Shown: in pieces, positions 40,012-49,177 of the stretch | Layout of the letters: every line of letters starts with the position of its first letter | Numbering within the stretch: the first letter of the stretch is position 1 | Translations under genes and position numbers: made by a program | The notes under the pieces: model-generated | What the model was told of the DNA's origin: nothing | The model's input: the letters and a program-made list of their open reading frames with translations, nothing else | Databases searched by the model: none | DNA from: Arenicella xantha | GTDB taxonomy: Bacteria > Pseudomonadota > Gammaproteobacteria > Arenicellales > Arenicellaceae | Direction of reading: 5' to 3' | NCBI RefSeq assembly: GCF_003315245.1 | Contig: NZ_QNRT01000001.1 | Coordinates: 378,963 to 442,962, forward strand | Length of the DNA stretch: 64,000 nucleotides

Positions 40012-40577
40012 CCCTAACCTTCCTTTTTTATTGTTTTAAGCAACTCGCTTTTAGCTTGCGTATTGCTAGATATTACTACTGTTGCACAGCTTTAGCGCCG
40101 AATTAGTAATCTAATTTCGGACTTGGTATTCCTGACAACGCTTTAGAGTTTACCCATGACGATAGGTAATTAAAACCTTGTTTTAAATCCAGGGCTAGAG
40201 CACGTAAAAAAACACTATGGTGTAGACAGTTCTTAATAGAACCATATTAGAGGGCTTGACAAGCAACCTGCTGATTGGATTAACATAAAGATTTATTTTT
40301 TTGTTTAGTACTTAACCTTGGAGTGTTGCGCAACTAAATAAAATAAAAGCAACATATAACAATAAAAGCACCATAGCTTAGAAGCGTGGATTAGGCATGG
40401 GTTTAGTTTGATTAGCTGTAATATGAAAGCAAAAACCAACGCCCCAAAAGTCTAACAGGGAGTTAATCATTGTGAAAACATGTCCTCAAAAATTGACGCT
40501 CCTGAAAAGAGAAGGCCATAATGTGCTGCATATTGTGATTGTATAAAAACTAAATCGCTCGGGTAGGGGAATATCAT
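40012..40577. promoter_or_regulatory. Divergent control region between hsdM and zorA
   Basis: A 566-bp gap that should carry promoters for both defence operons. TTGACA at 40256-40261 is followed at 19-bp spacing by TAACAT, a weak plus-strand promoter candidate. A perfect 10-bp palindrome GTTGCGCAAC at 40325-40334 could be an operator. A 24-codon GTG-started frame at about 40471 is too short to call. No other gene was found. Confidence 0.35.
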
Positions 40578-42485
40578 TTGAACTGGTTTATTGATTTTAC
40601 ATTGAGCCTTCTAAGTGGGTTGAGGGCTGATTTTTTAAGCAGCGCAGATTCTATTACAGCATGGTGTGAATTTCTGATCATCATCTTATTTTTGGTGGCT
40701 ATCTTAAAAGTTATTAGTGGAACATTCAGCGGTTGGACAGCAACAAACCAATATCTAAATGCCATTAAAGACCTCGATGAGCGGAATCTCGTCCAAACAA
40801 GGCAAACAATAAAGCGTAATCTGGGTGAAAAATATAGATCACTTTGGAATGAGTTTGATGAATCTCTTGTATTAACCGGAGAAGAAAAAAACCGCTTGGG
40901 CAACACTATTGACGCCGTGCATTTCTTCAATATGGAGAACATTGCGCCAGTATTTATAAATAGCCGCTTTGTCAAAGCAACCCCAGGCTTACTAACTGGA
41001 ATTGGAGTATTGGGGACTTTTGCTGGTCTATGGTTTGGCTTAAAGGGAATCAATGTTGGCGGAGGCAATGCAGAAGAACTCCGTGGCGGCATTAATGTAA
41101 TGATCGCTGGAGCAAGCTCCGCATTTTTCACATCAATTTGGGGGGTCGGCGCTAGCCTACTTTTTAGCGTAATTGAGAAACCTTGTGAGTCAGTTGTTCG
41201 TAGACAAATACTAAAACTAAGGAATAAAATAGATTTCTTATACCCAAGAGTTACTTCTGAAGAGAGCTTAGCGAGTATAGACAGAACGTTGACTAGCTCT
41301 CATATTGCGTTAAAAACACTTGCCGAGCAGATAGGCGACCGCATGCAAGAAGTGATGTCTGAAGCAACCGACTCAATGAGCAACGCAATTGTCGAGGGGC
41401 TGTCTGGTGTTGCACCAGTAATGGAACAGTTGACTAACGGCGCCAGAGAGTCATCTGAAAAAGTACTTGAAGCGCTGCTTGAGAAATTTCTTGAGAAAGT
41501 CGGCAATGCTGGTCAAGCTCAACAACATCTCATGCAAGAAAGCTCAATCGCCCTGTCATCGTCGATTGAAACCGTAACACGTGATCTCAAAAATACAGTC
41601 ACAGCGATGTCAACCGACATTGCCAGACTAAGTGCTTCACAAACATCTGCAATAGGCAGCAGCGCAAGCGCATTAACGGACACAGCAGCAGAGGTGAAGT
41701 CTGCAATTATTGAAGCTGGCAACCATCAAGTTAGCACCACATTAGAGGCGACTCAGGGCTTCAACTCCGCCTCCGACTCAATCGCTTCGAACATGCAAAA
41801 AATGTCCGAAAAAATCTCCAATATGATGCAACTTGCAGAGGCCAGAGAACAAGCTCGATTGCAAGGAACAACGGACGCAATCACCCAAGTGAACCAAAAT
41901 CAACAGGTGGCGGTGGAGCAACTCCTAATAGTTAGAGAGTCGTTTAATGATTTAATAAAAGCGCATGAAGCGGCCGCCCTTGAAATGAGAGTCACAATTG
42001 AAAAAATGCGTGAAGTATCCGGTGATTTTTCTGACACAAGTGGAGCACTAAAGGATGCTAGTAGCCATCTGGGCCGAGATATCAAAAACGCTACAACGCT
42101 TGCCCTTGAGGTTGTTGAAAACTCAAAAGAGGTTTCGACTCTTTTAGCTAGTTTACCACCAGCTTTCGAACGCACCTCTTTATCACTTTCAGACACTTCG
42201 AGCGCATTAGGAGAAACCGTAGTCGACGCCAAGCAAGGGTTCGATCATGTGCGAGAGTCGATCAAAGATTATCAAGAATCACTCATCGATCACGTTAAGG
42301 AGATCGAAGAAAAGATGGCTGAGTTACTTAATGAATATGCAGCGTCGACGTCAGCATCGGTTGAAAAGCGAATGTCTGAGTGGAATACGCAAACAGAGAC
42401 CTTTACCGACAATATGCTGTCTGCAATGAATGCTTTACAAGGTGTTGTAGATCAAATGGATAGAGTCACCAAATCTAAAAACTAA
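40578..42485 (+). CDS. zorA: Zorya defence protein ZorA
   Basis: A 635-residue MotA/ExbB/TolQ-like stator subunit. Membrane helices lie at about residues 29-47, 137-159 and 175-198; the last two include the conserved TGIGVLGTFAGLW and SSAFFTSIWGVG proton-channel segments. The remaining 435 residues form a long Ser/Thr-Ala-rich helical tail, the intracellular rod typical of type I ZorA. The start is TTG at 40578 with a GGGGA upstream. ZorA-ZorB senses phage at the envelope using ion flow and signals to ZorC/D. Confidence 0.95.
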   Translation: MNWFIDFTLSLLSGLRADFLSSADSITAWCEFLIIILFLVAILKVISGTFSGWTATNQYLNAIKDLDERNLVQTRQTIKRNLGEKYRSLWNEFDESLVLTGEEKNRLGNTIDAVHFFNMENIAPVFINSRFVKATPGLLTGIGVLGTFAGLWFGLKGINVGGGNAEELRGGINVMIAGASSAFFTSIWGVGASLLFSVIEKPCESVVRRQILKLRNKIDFLYPRVTSEESLASIDRTLTSSHIALKTLAEQIGDRMQEVMSEATDSMSNAIVEGLSGVAPVMEQLTNGARESSEKVLEALLEKFLEKVGNAGQAQQHLMQESSIALSSSIETVTRDLKNTVTAMSTDIARLSASQTSAIGSSASALTDTAAEVKSAIIEAGNHQVSTTLEATQGFNSASDSIASNMQKMSEKISNMMQLAEAREQARLQGTTDAITQVNQNQQVAVEQLLIVRESFNDLIKAHEAAALEMRVTIEKMREVSGDFSDTSGALKDASSHLGRDIKNATTLALEVVENSKEVSTLLASLPPAFERTSLSLSDTSSALGETVVDAKQGFDHVRESIKDYQESLIDHVKEIEEKMAELLNEYAASTSASVEKRMSEWNTQTETFTDNMLSAMNALQGVVDQMDRVTKSKN

Positions 42486-42520
42486 GATAACCGACGATAA
42501 TTAAGATAATCAACGATAAC
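42483..42520. repeat. Imperfect 19-bp tandem repeat between zorA and zorB
   Basis: Copies at 42483-42501 (TAAGATAACCGACGATAAT) and 42502-42520 (TAAGATAATCAACGATAAC) differ at three positions. The first begins at the zorA stop, and the second ends next to the zorB ribosome-binding site (AAGGAG at 42523-42528). It may be a slippage product. Confidence 0.6.
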
Positions 42521-42535
42521 TGAAGGAGCACCAGT

Positions 42536-43276
42536 TTGGCCGTCAGAACATACAGAAAAAGTACGGAAAATGAAGAAGAGAACCCTTACTGGGTGTCATT
42601 TTCAGACATTATGGCGGGCCTATTAGTCTTATTCATATTAGCCGCGTTAGCTCTCATCTTAGAATTAATGGCCACTAAGATTCGAGTAAGTCAAAGCCTC
42701 CAAGAACTCGTAAAGGCTGAGAGCGTGCGTGCAGATATTTTGCGTGAAGTCAGAGAGGAATTAGCAAAAGCCAATATTGTGGTTGAAATTGGTGATAATG
42801 ATACCGTTTTACGTATTCCTGAGAGCACCCTTACGTTTAAAACCAATAGGTTTGAAATCCCCGACAATGTTGAACTAAGAAACAGGGTTCGAGCAATAGG
42901 TTCGGTGCTTTCTCAAGCAATTCGAAAAGAAAACAGATGGGGATATCTTGATACTATCTTTGTAGAAGGTCACACCGATATTCGACCAAGCAATCGAAAT
43001 ATGGGTAACTGGGGCTTGTCTACTTTTCGTGCGGCTTCAGTCTGGTTGTTTTGGGAGGAATCGCTAGATAACAATAGCAAGCTAAGCTCATTAATGAACC
43101 ACAGCAATGCTCCTCTATTTTCTGTGAGCGGGTATGGAGAAACACGCCCCACACAAAAAATACAACAGACAAATGAGCAGCTTAGACAGAATCGACGAAT
43201 AGACTTGAGGATTACCGTTAAACGCCCAAAGAGCGAAGATATCAGAAACATTCTCAATGAATTCAGCAAAGGTTAA
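42536..43276 (+). CDS. zorB: Zorya defence protein ZorB
   Basis: A 246-residue MotB/ExbD-like protein: cytoplasmic N terminus, one helix at about 25-47 preceded by SFSDIMAG with Asp24 as the candidate proton carrier, and a periplasmic OmpA-like peptidoglycan-binding domain (VEGHTDIRPSN, then RRIDLRI) at about 130-232. TTG start at 42536 with AAGGAG 8 nt upstream. It pairs with ZorA in a 5:2 type stator anchored to the cell wall. Confidence 0.95.
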   Translation: MAVRTYRKSTENEEENPYWVSFSDIMAGLLVLFILAALALILELMATKIRVSQSLQELVKAESVRADILREVREELAKANIVVEIGDNDTVLRIPESTLTFKTNRFEIPDNVELRNRVRAIGSVLSQAIRKENRWGYLDTIFVEGHTDIRPSNRNMGNWGLSTFRAASVWLFWEESLDNNSKLSSLMNHSNAPLFSVSGYGETRPTQKIQQTNEQLRQNRRIDLRITVKRPKSEDIRNILNEFSKG

Positions 43277-43282
43277 TCGCTA

Positions 43283-44797
43283 ATGCCATTGCCTACGTCA
43301 CTCTGGAAAGGTAGTAATGTCATCGAAGAAACATGGTCGAGTTTTGCCTTTGATAAGCTTAAGAAAAATGAAAAAAAACTAGTCGCTCTCGCCCAATCAG
43401 CTGGACAAGGTTCAGACAGATACAAAGCAGCGAGGAGCGAATTAGAACGGCATATAGCCCACGGGCTTGATAACCATCTACACATTAAAATTGTCAGCTT
43501 TTTTCATGCCAAGGCCATTTTGGACATCATTAGAGAGGCTGAGTCACTCACAAATATACAACTCGACACGAACCTCATTCAGTCTCTTAAACTAGATGAA
43601 GACACAATAAGTAAAATCACATTATTAAATTTGATAAGTGTCTATTTCGAAAAGTACGATTCAATACGACAGCAAGGGAACATACTCCATTTAAGCGTTT
43701 TTATTGCTGAGAGCTTAAAGATCTTGAACGAGAGCCAGAACGTTACGCAGCTTTCAAAATTTAAGGCGCAGTCATCTGTGCTTTTCAATAGTGACGCGCC
43801 CAAGATGATCGTTCAACGAGCTATCGACCAGGATATTGAGTTGACCGCTGTTTTCAAAGAAATGGGACTGAGACACGTAATTTCTGGCGAGTTCACTCAA
43901 CTCTGTTCAAGTTTGTACTATCTAGAAAAGCTGCAGACCATACCTCTGGGAGAGCCACACAGAGTATTAGAAGAAGTGTGTAGTGAATCCGTCAGTAAAT
44001 TATCTATCGACGAACATAAAAGAGTTGGTCATGCGGCCTTAGAAATATTAATCGAGCGATCAAGTGCATCAGGTATTTCAGAGTTTTGGCTTGATACGAT
44101 CTTATCTATTGCAAGCGACCCGAGAGTGCTAAAGACATCTGAAAGCTATCAGCGATGGTGGGCTCATCTCGACCAGAATTTAGTTGCTAAGGTTCGCGGT
44201 TGGATGTCAAAAGTTGATCTAAAATTGTTTTTGGATATTTTAGAGCAAAGTGCAACGGATGAAGACATGCGACGCATGTATGCCGATAGAAAAACCGTAA
44301 TAGAAGGGTTAGATAAGTTAGGCGTGATCGATGAATCGAGATTATTTCTGAGTCGACAGGCAGAGCTCCACCTAAAAAGGATGAAAGACTTAGACCGTTT
44401 GCCGAACTATAAAAAAGTCAACGACGCGAAAACCTCCATGATTTATCTAAAAATTGGTTCAAAGCATATTATTGAGGGAACACACAGCTTTAAGCTTAAG
44501 GTAATGGATCAAGTCCCATCCAAGTTGCCGATTATGGACTTTTCTAAGTCGGCAGTGGACCTTTCTGATTTCAGAGGGCAAGGATTTAAAACTATGTGGA
44601 TAAAGGAATTTGCTACGAAGCTGGGGTATATAGAAAAAACTCACGCAGTAAATTTAAGCTGGGTCAACGACCTTTTAGAAGAGTTGAGAAAAGCGAATAT
44701 CGATGTAACAGAAGCCGATATTGTACCGCGTGAGAAAATGCAATGGTTTATCCGAAAATACGGTAAACGGTCACGTTTACGAGGAATCTGGCAGTGA
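43283..44797 (+). CDS. zorC: Zorya defence protein ZorC (EH_Signature)
   Basis: A 504-residue soluble protein between ZorB and the SNF2 protein. It contains the EH_Signature-type region in its middle and C-terminal part (SISEFWLDTI, YQRWWAHL). In type I Zorya, ZorC binds DNA and cooperates with ZorD downstream of the ZorAB sensor. It begins 6 bp after zorB and overlaps zorD by 4 bp, which supports one operon. Identification rests on position, length and overall pattern rather than on catalytic motifs. Confidence 0.9.
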   Translation: MPLPTSLWKGSNVIEETWSSFAFDKLKKNEKKLVALAQSAGQGSDRYKAARSELERHIAHGLDNHLHIKIVSFFHAKAILDIIREAESLTNIQLDTNLIQSLKLDEDTISKITLLNLISVYFEKYDSIRQQGNILHLSVFIAESLKILNESQNVTQLSKFKAQSSVLFNSDAPKMIVQRAIDQDIELTAVFKEMGLRHVISGEFTQLCSSLYYLEKLQTIPLGEPHRVLEEVCSESVSKLSIDEHKRVGHAALEILIERSSASGISEFWLDTILSIASDPRVLKTSESYQRWWAHLDQNLVAKVRGWMSKVDLKLFLDILEQSATDEDMRRMYADRKTVIEGLDKLGVIDESRLFLSRQAELHLKRMKDLDRLPNYKKVNDAKTSMIYLKIGSKHIIEGTHSFKLKVMDQVPSKLPIMDFSKSAVDLSDFRGQGFKTMWIKEFATKLGYIEKTHAVNLSWVNDLLEELRKANIDVTEADIVPREKMQWFIRKYGKRSRLRGIWQ

Positions 44798-47700
44798 CGG
44801 TAAAAGAGATAATCAATTCCATTTTCATATCTGAACCATCTAAAAATGATTCGTTCACTGTCGACTTTGAAGCAGATGCAGCGTATTTTTTAGTTGAAAA
44901 CAAAGCTGCTCTGGATCTTTTAAAATTAACCAACGGATCAGAACTCGCTACATTTCAATACATTCATTTAGAGATGCTTGCTGAACGGGGTTTAGCGGAA
45001 CCAATTCCAAATGGCTTCAAAGTCCCTAATGAGATGGTGGTTCAATTTAACAAAGACCTACGGCGGCTATTTGAATTACCCTCTCGTTTTCCTGGCTACT
45101 TTAAAATTGAAACAGTATCTCAGCTAGATCAGGCCGAATTCAGGCTAACAATTATACCTCATCTCCCTAATGGAGAAGAGGTGCATCACCAACACGGTTA
45201 TAAGATCAGAGGCGCACTAATTGAAATAATCGGTGATGCAGAATATCTAATGACGTCTGGAGAATACCTAGCATTCGATGCTTATTCAAAACATAAGAGT
45301 GATTCAACAACACCGACCGAATTAAGGAATCTCCAGTTAATACATGCGCTGCAGCGAGCAAAAAAAATTGATGAAACCGAGTCTGAAAACCCAGAGAGCA
45401 GCGACGAATTAATGGAATCGGAGTCGATGTCAATCAAGTTAGATCAATTTGATAATATCGACGTTGTGTTACCCACCGAAGTAAAAGTGAGTTTGGATCC
45501 ACAGGGTGATGGTAGCTACTTATTATTACCCGATTACGGTAATGACATCCATCAAAGCGATCTAGTAAACCGACTTGCGCAACTCTCTCACGGTGAGAGA
45601 GTTGGTTCTCTTAGGGTTGGCCATAAAAGACTGATTCTCGATGAAAGGATCATGGCGGCCACACGAGAGCTACTAGGTAAAGGCTCACGGCCTAAAGTAA
45701 TCACAAAAGATAATTTAAAAAAGTTTCTTCAAAACCCTTCTGCTTTTATCGACTCCACCCTAATTAATTTGGATGAAGGGTTCTCATCAAGAGTCTTAGG
45801 GCTGACCGACTACATTCCTGTCAAGTTCACTGAATTTGAAGACTCTGAAAGAGACTGGTTTGGGGAAGCCCCTCTTGAGGAGGCGATAATAGCCTCGGAG
45901 AAAATTCAGAGAAATGCTCCTCAAGATCACGAAACTAGCTCGGATAGTGACACTGAGTCAGACTCAGGATCAGAGACAGGGGAACAACCCAGCAAAAAGG
46001 CGCTGGCGATACATGAAAACATCGATGGCATTACCTATGCACGTGATGCTCAAGAATACTTCTCTGGCAAAACGATTAATGAAGTAGCGTGCAAGGCTGA
46101 CATTGATTGGACAAAGTACCGATATAAACCCTATGACTACCAGGAGGAAGGCATTCGGTGGATCGTTGGTTTAGCTCAACAATCTATGAATATTGAGTCT
46201 AACGACATGGGAAAACTTGGCGCGCTGCTAGCTGATGATATGGGCTTAGGTAAAACCTTCATGTCACTCGCAGCCTTATCCGAATACATGGAATTATGCA
46301 ATAAAGCCAATAAGAGCCACAAACCGATGTTGATAGTTGCGCCATTGACCTTGATGCAAAACTGGAAGGCTGAGGTCGCCAAATTTTTTGGTACTGAAAA
46401 TGGACCATTTAGAGACATAGTTATTCTGCAAGCAGATGCAGATTTGCGAAAATATCGTAGCAATAACCACGGTGGGAATGAGATAAACCTTAATAGAGGA
46501 GCCAATGAAGCCTCTATTAAATACGCTCTAAAGGTAGGTGGCGAATACTTAAATTCCCGTTTAGATATGCCCAAACGCCTAGTAATCACCACTTATGAGA
46601 CCCTAGCAGGCTATCAATTTTCGCTAGCAAAAGTTGATTGGTCCATCGTTATTTTTGACGAAGCTCAAAGAATAAAGAACCCTAACACGCTAGCAACCAT
46701 CGCAGCAAAAGGGCTGAAAGCAAACTTTAAATTGCTGGCAACTGGCACTCCTGTCGAGAACGGGCTAAACGATTTTTGGTGTCTAATGGATACTGCAAGA
46801 CCGGGATACTTAAGCTCATATCGTGATTTCAATAGTAAGTATATGAAACCGGTATCGGTGGCTAATGATGAGTCTAGAAGTAGAATAAAAGTCGAGTGCG
46901 GCGAAGCCCTTCGCAAGCAAGTTGGCGCGTTAATGTGCAGAAGAACTAAACAGGATAATTTGAATGGACTCCCTAGTAAAACAGTCTTTGTTGGCACAAA
47001 AGAAACAACAGGGCCTGAGATATATTCAGAGATACTTGACTCGACGATGTCGGGCTATCAAGAGATAGTTTACGATCAAATCATAAAGTATGTGTTAAAT
47101 CCTGAGGATACGCGAAAAGGAAAAGTATTGACGGCACTGCACGCGTTAAGGAACGCATCACTTCATCCAAGACTAGCGGATGATACCGGTCTGAAAAAGC
47201 TTCCTACGTCTATGAGTGATGCTCAAAATATTATTGCAGAGTCTAGTAAGCTTCAAAAAATGACAGAATTATTAGATCAAATCAAACTTCGAGACGAAAA
47301 GGTGCTAATTTTCTTGGTAAATAAGGATCTTCAAGTCTTCCTAAAAGCTGCATTAGGCAAGATTTATAATCTGAATATTCCGATCATAAATGGCGATGTT
47401 AAAGCAACAGCGAAGAACCCCACCGCTGAGACTCGAACTAGTCTAATTGAACAGTTCGAGGCGACCCCCGGGTTCGGTATAATGTTGCTGTCACCAATTG
47501 CTGCAGGAGTTGGCCTAACTATCGTAGGAGCCAATAACGTTATTCATTTGGAGCGCCATTGGAATCCCGCAAAAGAGGCGCAAGCGACGGATCGTGTCTA
47601 CCGAATTGGACAGATAAAAAACGTTAATGTCTACTTGCCTGTGACGCATCACTCAAACCGCCTAGTAAAAAGTTACGAACAAAATCTTAATGACCTACTA

Positions 47701-48276
47701 GCCAACAAAACGAGCTGGAGCGATGCAGTGGTTGTCCCAGAACAGTTCTCGGAATCAGAGTTTGACTGCTTTGGCTTAGTAGGTGGTAACGAGGAGGCTA
47801 ATAACTCTCCAAGCATTACAATGGACGATGTGGATAGCGCCTCTTACGAGTGGTTTGAAGCGTTTTCAGCCTTGCTATTAGCCAAGCATTTCGACGGTAG
47901 TGTCGAACTAACCACGACAGGTGGTGATGATGGCATCGACAGCATAATTCGATCCATTAAGGCCAACTATGCAGTACAAAGCAAACACTCCAATAACCCG
48001 AAGCGCAGGAAATTGGCTTCTAAGGATGCCATTATAGAAGTTGAAACTGGATCTAAAGTTTATAGTCAATATTTAGAAATAGAGCTAGAAAAGGTTGTGA
48101 TTTCAAACCAGTTGATTGCCCGAAAAGTTAGGGGTTATGCAAAGATGTTTGAGCCAATCTATATTTTTGATCGTAATGGCATCGAAAAATTGATGAAAGC
48201 ACACCCATTGACTAAGCTACAAGTAAGCCAGCTCCTAAATAAAACTCGACTTGAAAAACCGGCTAAATTACTTTAG
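44794..48276 (+). CDS. zorD: Zorya defence protein ZorD (SNF2 helicase-nuclease)
   Basis: A 1160-residue SNF2-family ATPase fused to a nuclease. Walker A ADDMGLGKTF lies near residue 480, the DEAQ box (IFDEAQRIKN) near 620, and motifs V/VI (GVGLTIVGA, ATDRVYRIGQ) near 910-945. The C-terminal Mrr-like PD-(D/E)XK region has GGDDGIDSI and AVQSKH (D...QxK). In type I Zorya, ZorD degrades invading DNA. The N-terminal about 440 residues carry an acidic Ser-rich stretch near 390-400. All catalytic motifs appear intact. Confidence 0.95.
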   Translation: MTVKEIINSIFISEPSKNDSFTVDFEADAAYFLVENKAALDLLKLTNGSELATFQYIHLEMLAERGLAEPIPNGFKVPNEMVVQFNKDLRRLFELPSRFPGYFKIETVSQLDQAEFRLTIIPHLPNGEEVHHQHGYKIRGALIEIIGDAEYLMTSGEYLAFDAYSKHKSDSTTPTELRNLQLIHALQRAKKIDETESENPESSDELMESESMSIKLDQFDNIDVVLPTEVKVSLDPQGDGSYLLLPDYGNDIHQSDLVNRLAQLSHGERVGSLRVGHKRLILDERIMAATRELLGKGSRPKVITKDNLKKFLQNPSAFIDSTLINLDEGFSSRVLGLTDYIPVKFTEFEDSERDWFGEAPLEEAIIASEKIQRNAPQDHETSSDSDTESDSGSETGEQPSKKALAIHENIDGITYARDAQEYFSGKTINEVACKADIDWTKYRYKPYDYQEEGIRWIVGLAQQSMNIESNDMGKLGALLADDMGLGKTFMSLAALSEYMELCNKANKSHKPMLIVAPLTLMQNWKAEVAKFFGTENGPFRDIVILQADADLRKYRSNNHGGNEINLNRGANEASIKYALKVGGEYLNSRLDMPKRLVITTYETLAGYQFSLAKVDWSIVIFDEAQRIKNPNTLATIAAKGLKANFKLLATGTPVENGLNDFWCLMDTARPGYLSSYRDFNSKYMKPVSVANDESRSRIKVECGEALRKQVGALMCRRTKQDNLNGLPSKTVFVGTKETTGPEIYSEILDSTMSGYQEIVYDQIIKYVLNPEDTRKGKVLTALHALRNASLHPRLADDTGLKKLPTSMSDAQNIIAESSKLQKMTELLDQIKLRDEKVLIFLVNKDLQVFLKAALGKIYNLNIPIINGDVKATAKNPTAETRTSLIEQFEATPGFGIMLLSPIAAGVGLTIVGANNVIHLERHWNPAKEAQATDRVYRIGQIKNVNVYLPVTHHSNRLVKSYEQNLNDLLANKTSWSDAVVVPEQFSESEFDCFGLVGGNEEANNSPSITMDDVDSASYEWFEAFSALLLAKHFDGSVELTTTGGDDGIDSIIRSIKANYAVQSKHSNNPKRRKLASKDAIIEVETGSKVYSQYLEIELEKVVISNQLIARKVRGYAKMFEPIYIFDRNGIEKLMKAHPLTKLQVSQLLNKTRLEKPAKLL

Positions 48277-48380
48277 AGCTGATAGGTCTGAAGCAAAGTT
48301 CCCTGACTTACCCTTGATACTGTTTAGTAGAACTCTCAACACTGATAATCAATCAATAACTCCTGACCTTTCCCCAAAAC

Positions 48381-48542
48381 TTAGTAGCATTTCTTAGATG
48401 AAATAGTTCTTCCTTTTTCAACAGCAGGACTTAGGCCAATTACCCAAATACGGCTATTAGTCTTCGCCTCAATGAACTCCTCAGGTTTATAGCATCGATT
48501 AAACTCGAGCCCAAATTCCTTGCATTTATAACAACCGTACAT
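48381..48542 (-). pseudogene. Truncated N-terminal gene fragment with CxxC and WVIGLSPA
   Basis: A 53-codon frame from ATG 48542 encodes an N-terminal CYKC zinc-like pair, a second cysteine and RIWVIGLSPAVEKGR before TAA. The WVIGLxPA strand is the start of a Rossmann-like or uracil-DNA-glycosylase-like domain, so the frame looks like the first part of a longer enzyme. It continues the reading frame that ends at 48552, two codons away from it. I read it as a decayed minus-strand operon; family uncertain. Confidence 0.35.
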
Positions 48543-48551
48543 ATTTGAATC

Positions 48552-48764
48552 CTAAGAGGTTCTCGAAAGACCTCTTCTCAAGAGTTCATATCTGATTGAT
48601 AGATCACGAGATATTGATTCCTCAGACTGAAATGTTCCAGCACGAGTATATGAGACCCGTATACTATTTGGAAATAACGCAATGCCAATCGCTTGGTTCT
48701 TTTTGAGTATACCTAAAAGTATCGATATTACCTGTTGCGCCTCCGCGCAATGAGTCTTATCCAG
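48552..48764 (-). pseudogene. Remnant reading frame, 70 codons
   Basis: An open frame on the minus strand with coherent, conserved-looking sequence (AIGIALFPNSIRVSYTRAG) but no start codon. It begins directly after a TGA at 48765-48767; upstream codons in the same frame read NLNFHAV, so the original gene may have continued through that position. It ends with TAG 10 bp before the next fragment. It is not recognised and probably inactive. Confidence 0.3.
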
Positions 48765-49177
48765 TCAGACTGCGTGAAAATTCAAATTTTAAATTCGCCA
48801 AGAGTATGTGAGAAATTGTTGTGCGGAGAGGGCTAAAAAGCTCTGTAATTGATTGGTTTGGCTGTTGCTGCAGAGGTTTTCTATAATATTTTTGAGGCTT
48901 AAAGCTCAGTTCACGAGTTCATCTTTTCGTTTTCGCACAGGCTGTACCCATAACAGTCACAGGGATCTTTCAACATTAAAATCAGATTTTGGTGTGATAG
49001 GGTTATTTGTAAGCTTTGACATACAGGGGTTTATAAACTGAACGGTCAACAAATACTTATAGTGTAGATCGCTTCTGAAACACGGACTTTACGGGTTTAA
49101 CTCAATTGCATAATTTGCGAGAAGTTCAGTAGTGTTTTACTCTATATATAATCCAACAGGCTTGGCAATATTCGTTC
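48765..49177. other. Gap before the T5orf172 gene
   Basis: About 410 bp with no gene I can support. It presumably carries the promoter of the plus-strand T5orf172 gene; no clear -35/-10 pair was identified. A 62-codon plus-strand frame at 48853-49041 has no family-like content. Confidence 0.4.

Noticed and set aside
40256-40286. Consensus-like TTGACA promoter
   Set aside because: The nearest -10-like hexamer is 19 bp away and weak, so it is kept only as a note in the control region.
40574-41131. Minus-strand 185-codon frame over zorA
   Set aside because: Lies entirely opposite the motif-rich N-terminal part of ZorA, and its composition is that of an antisense shadow.
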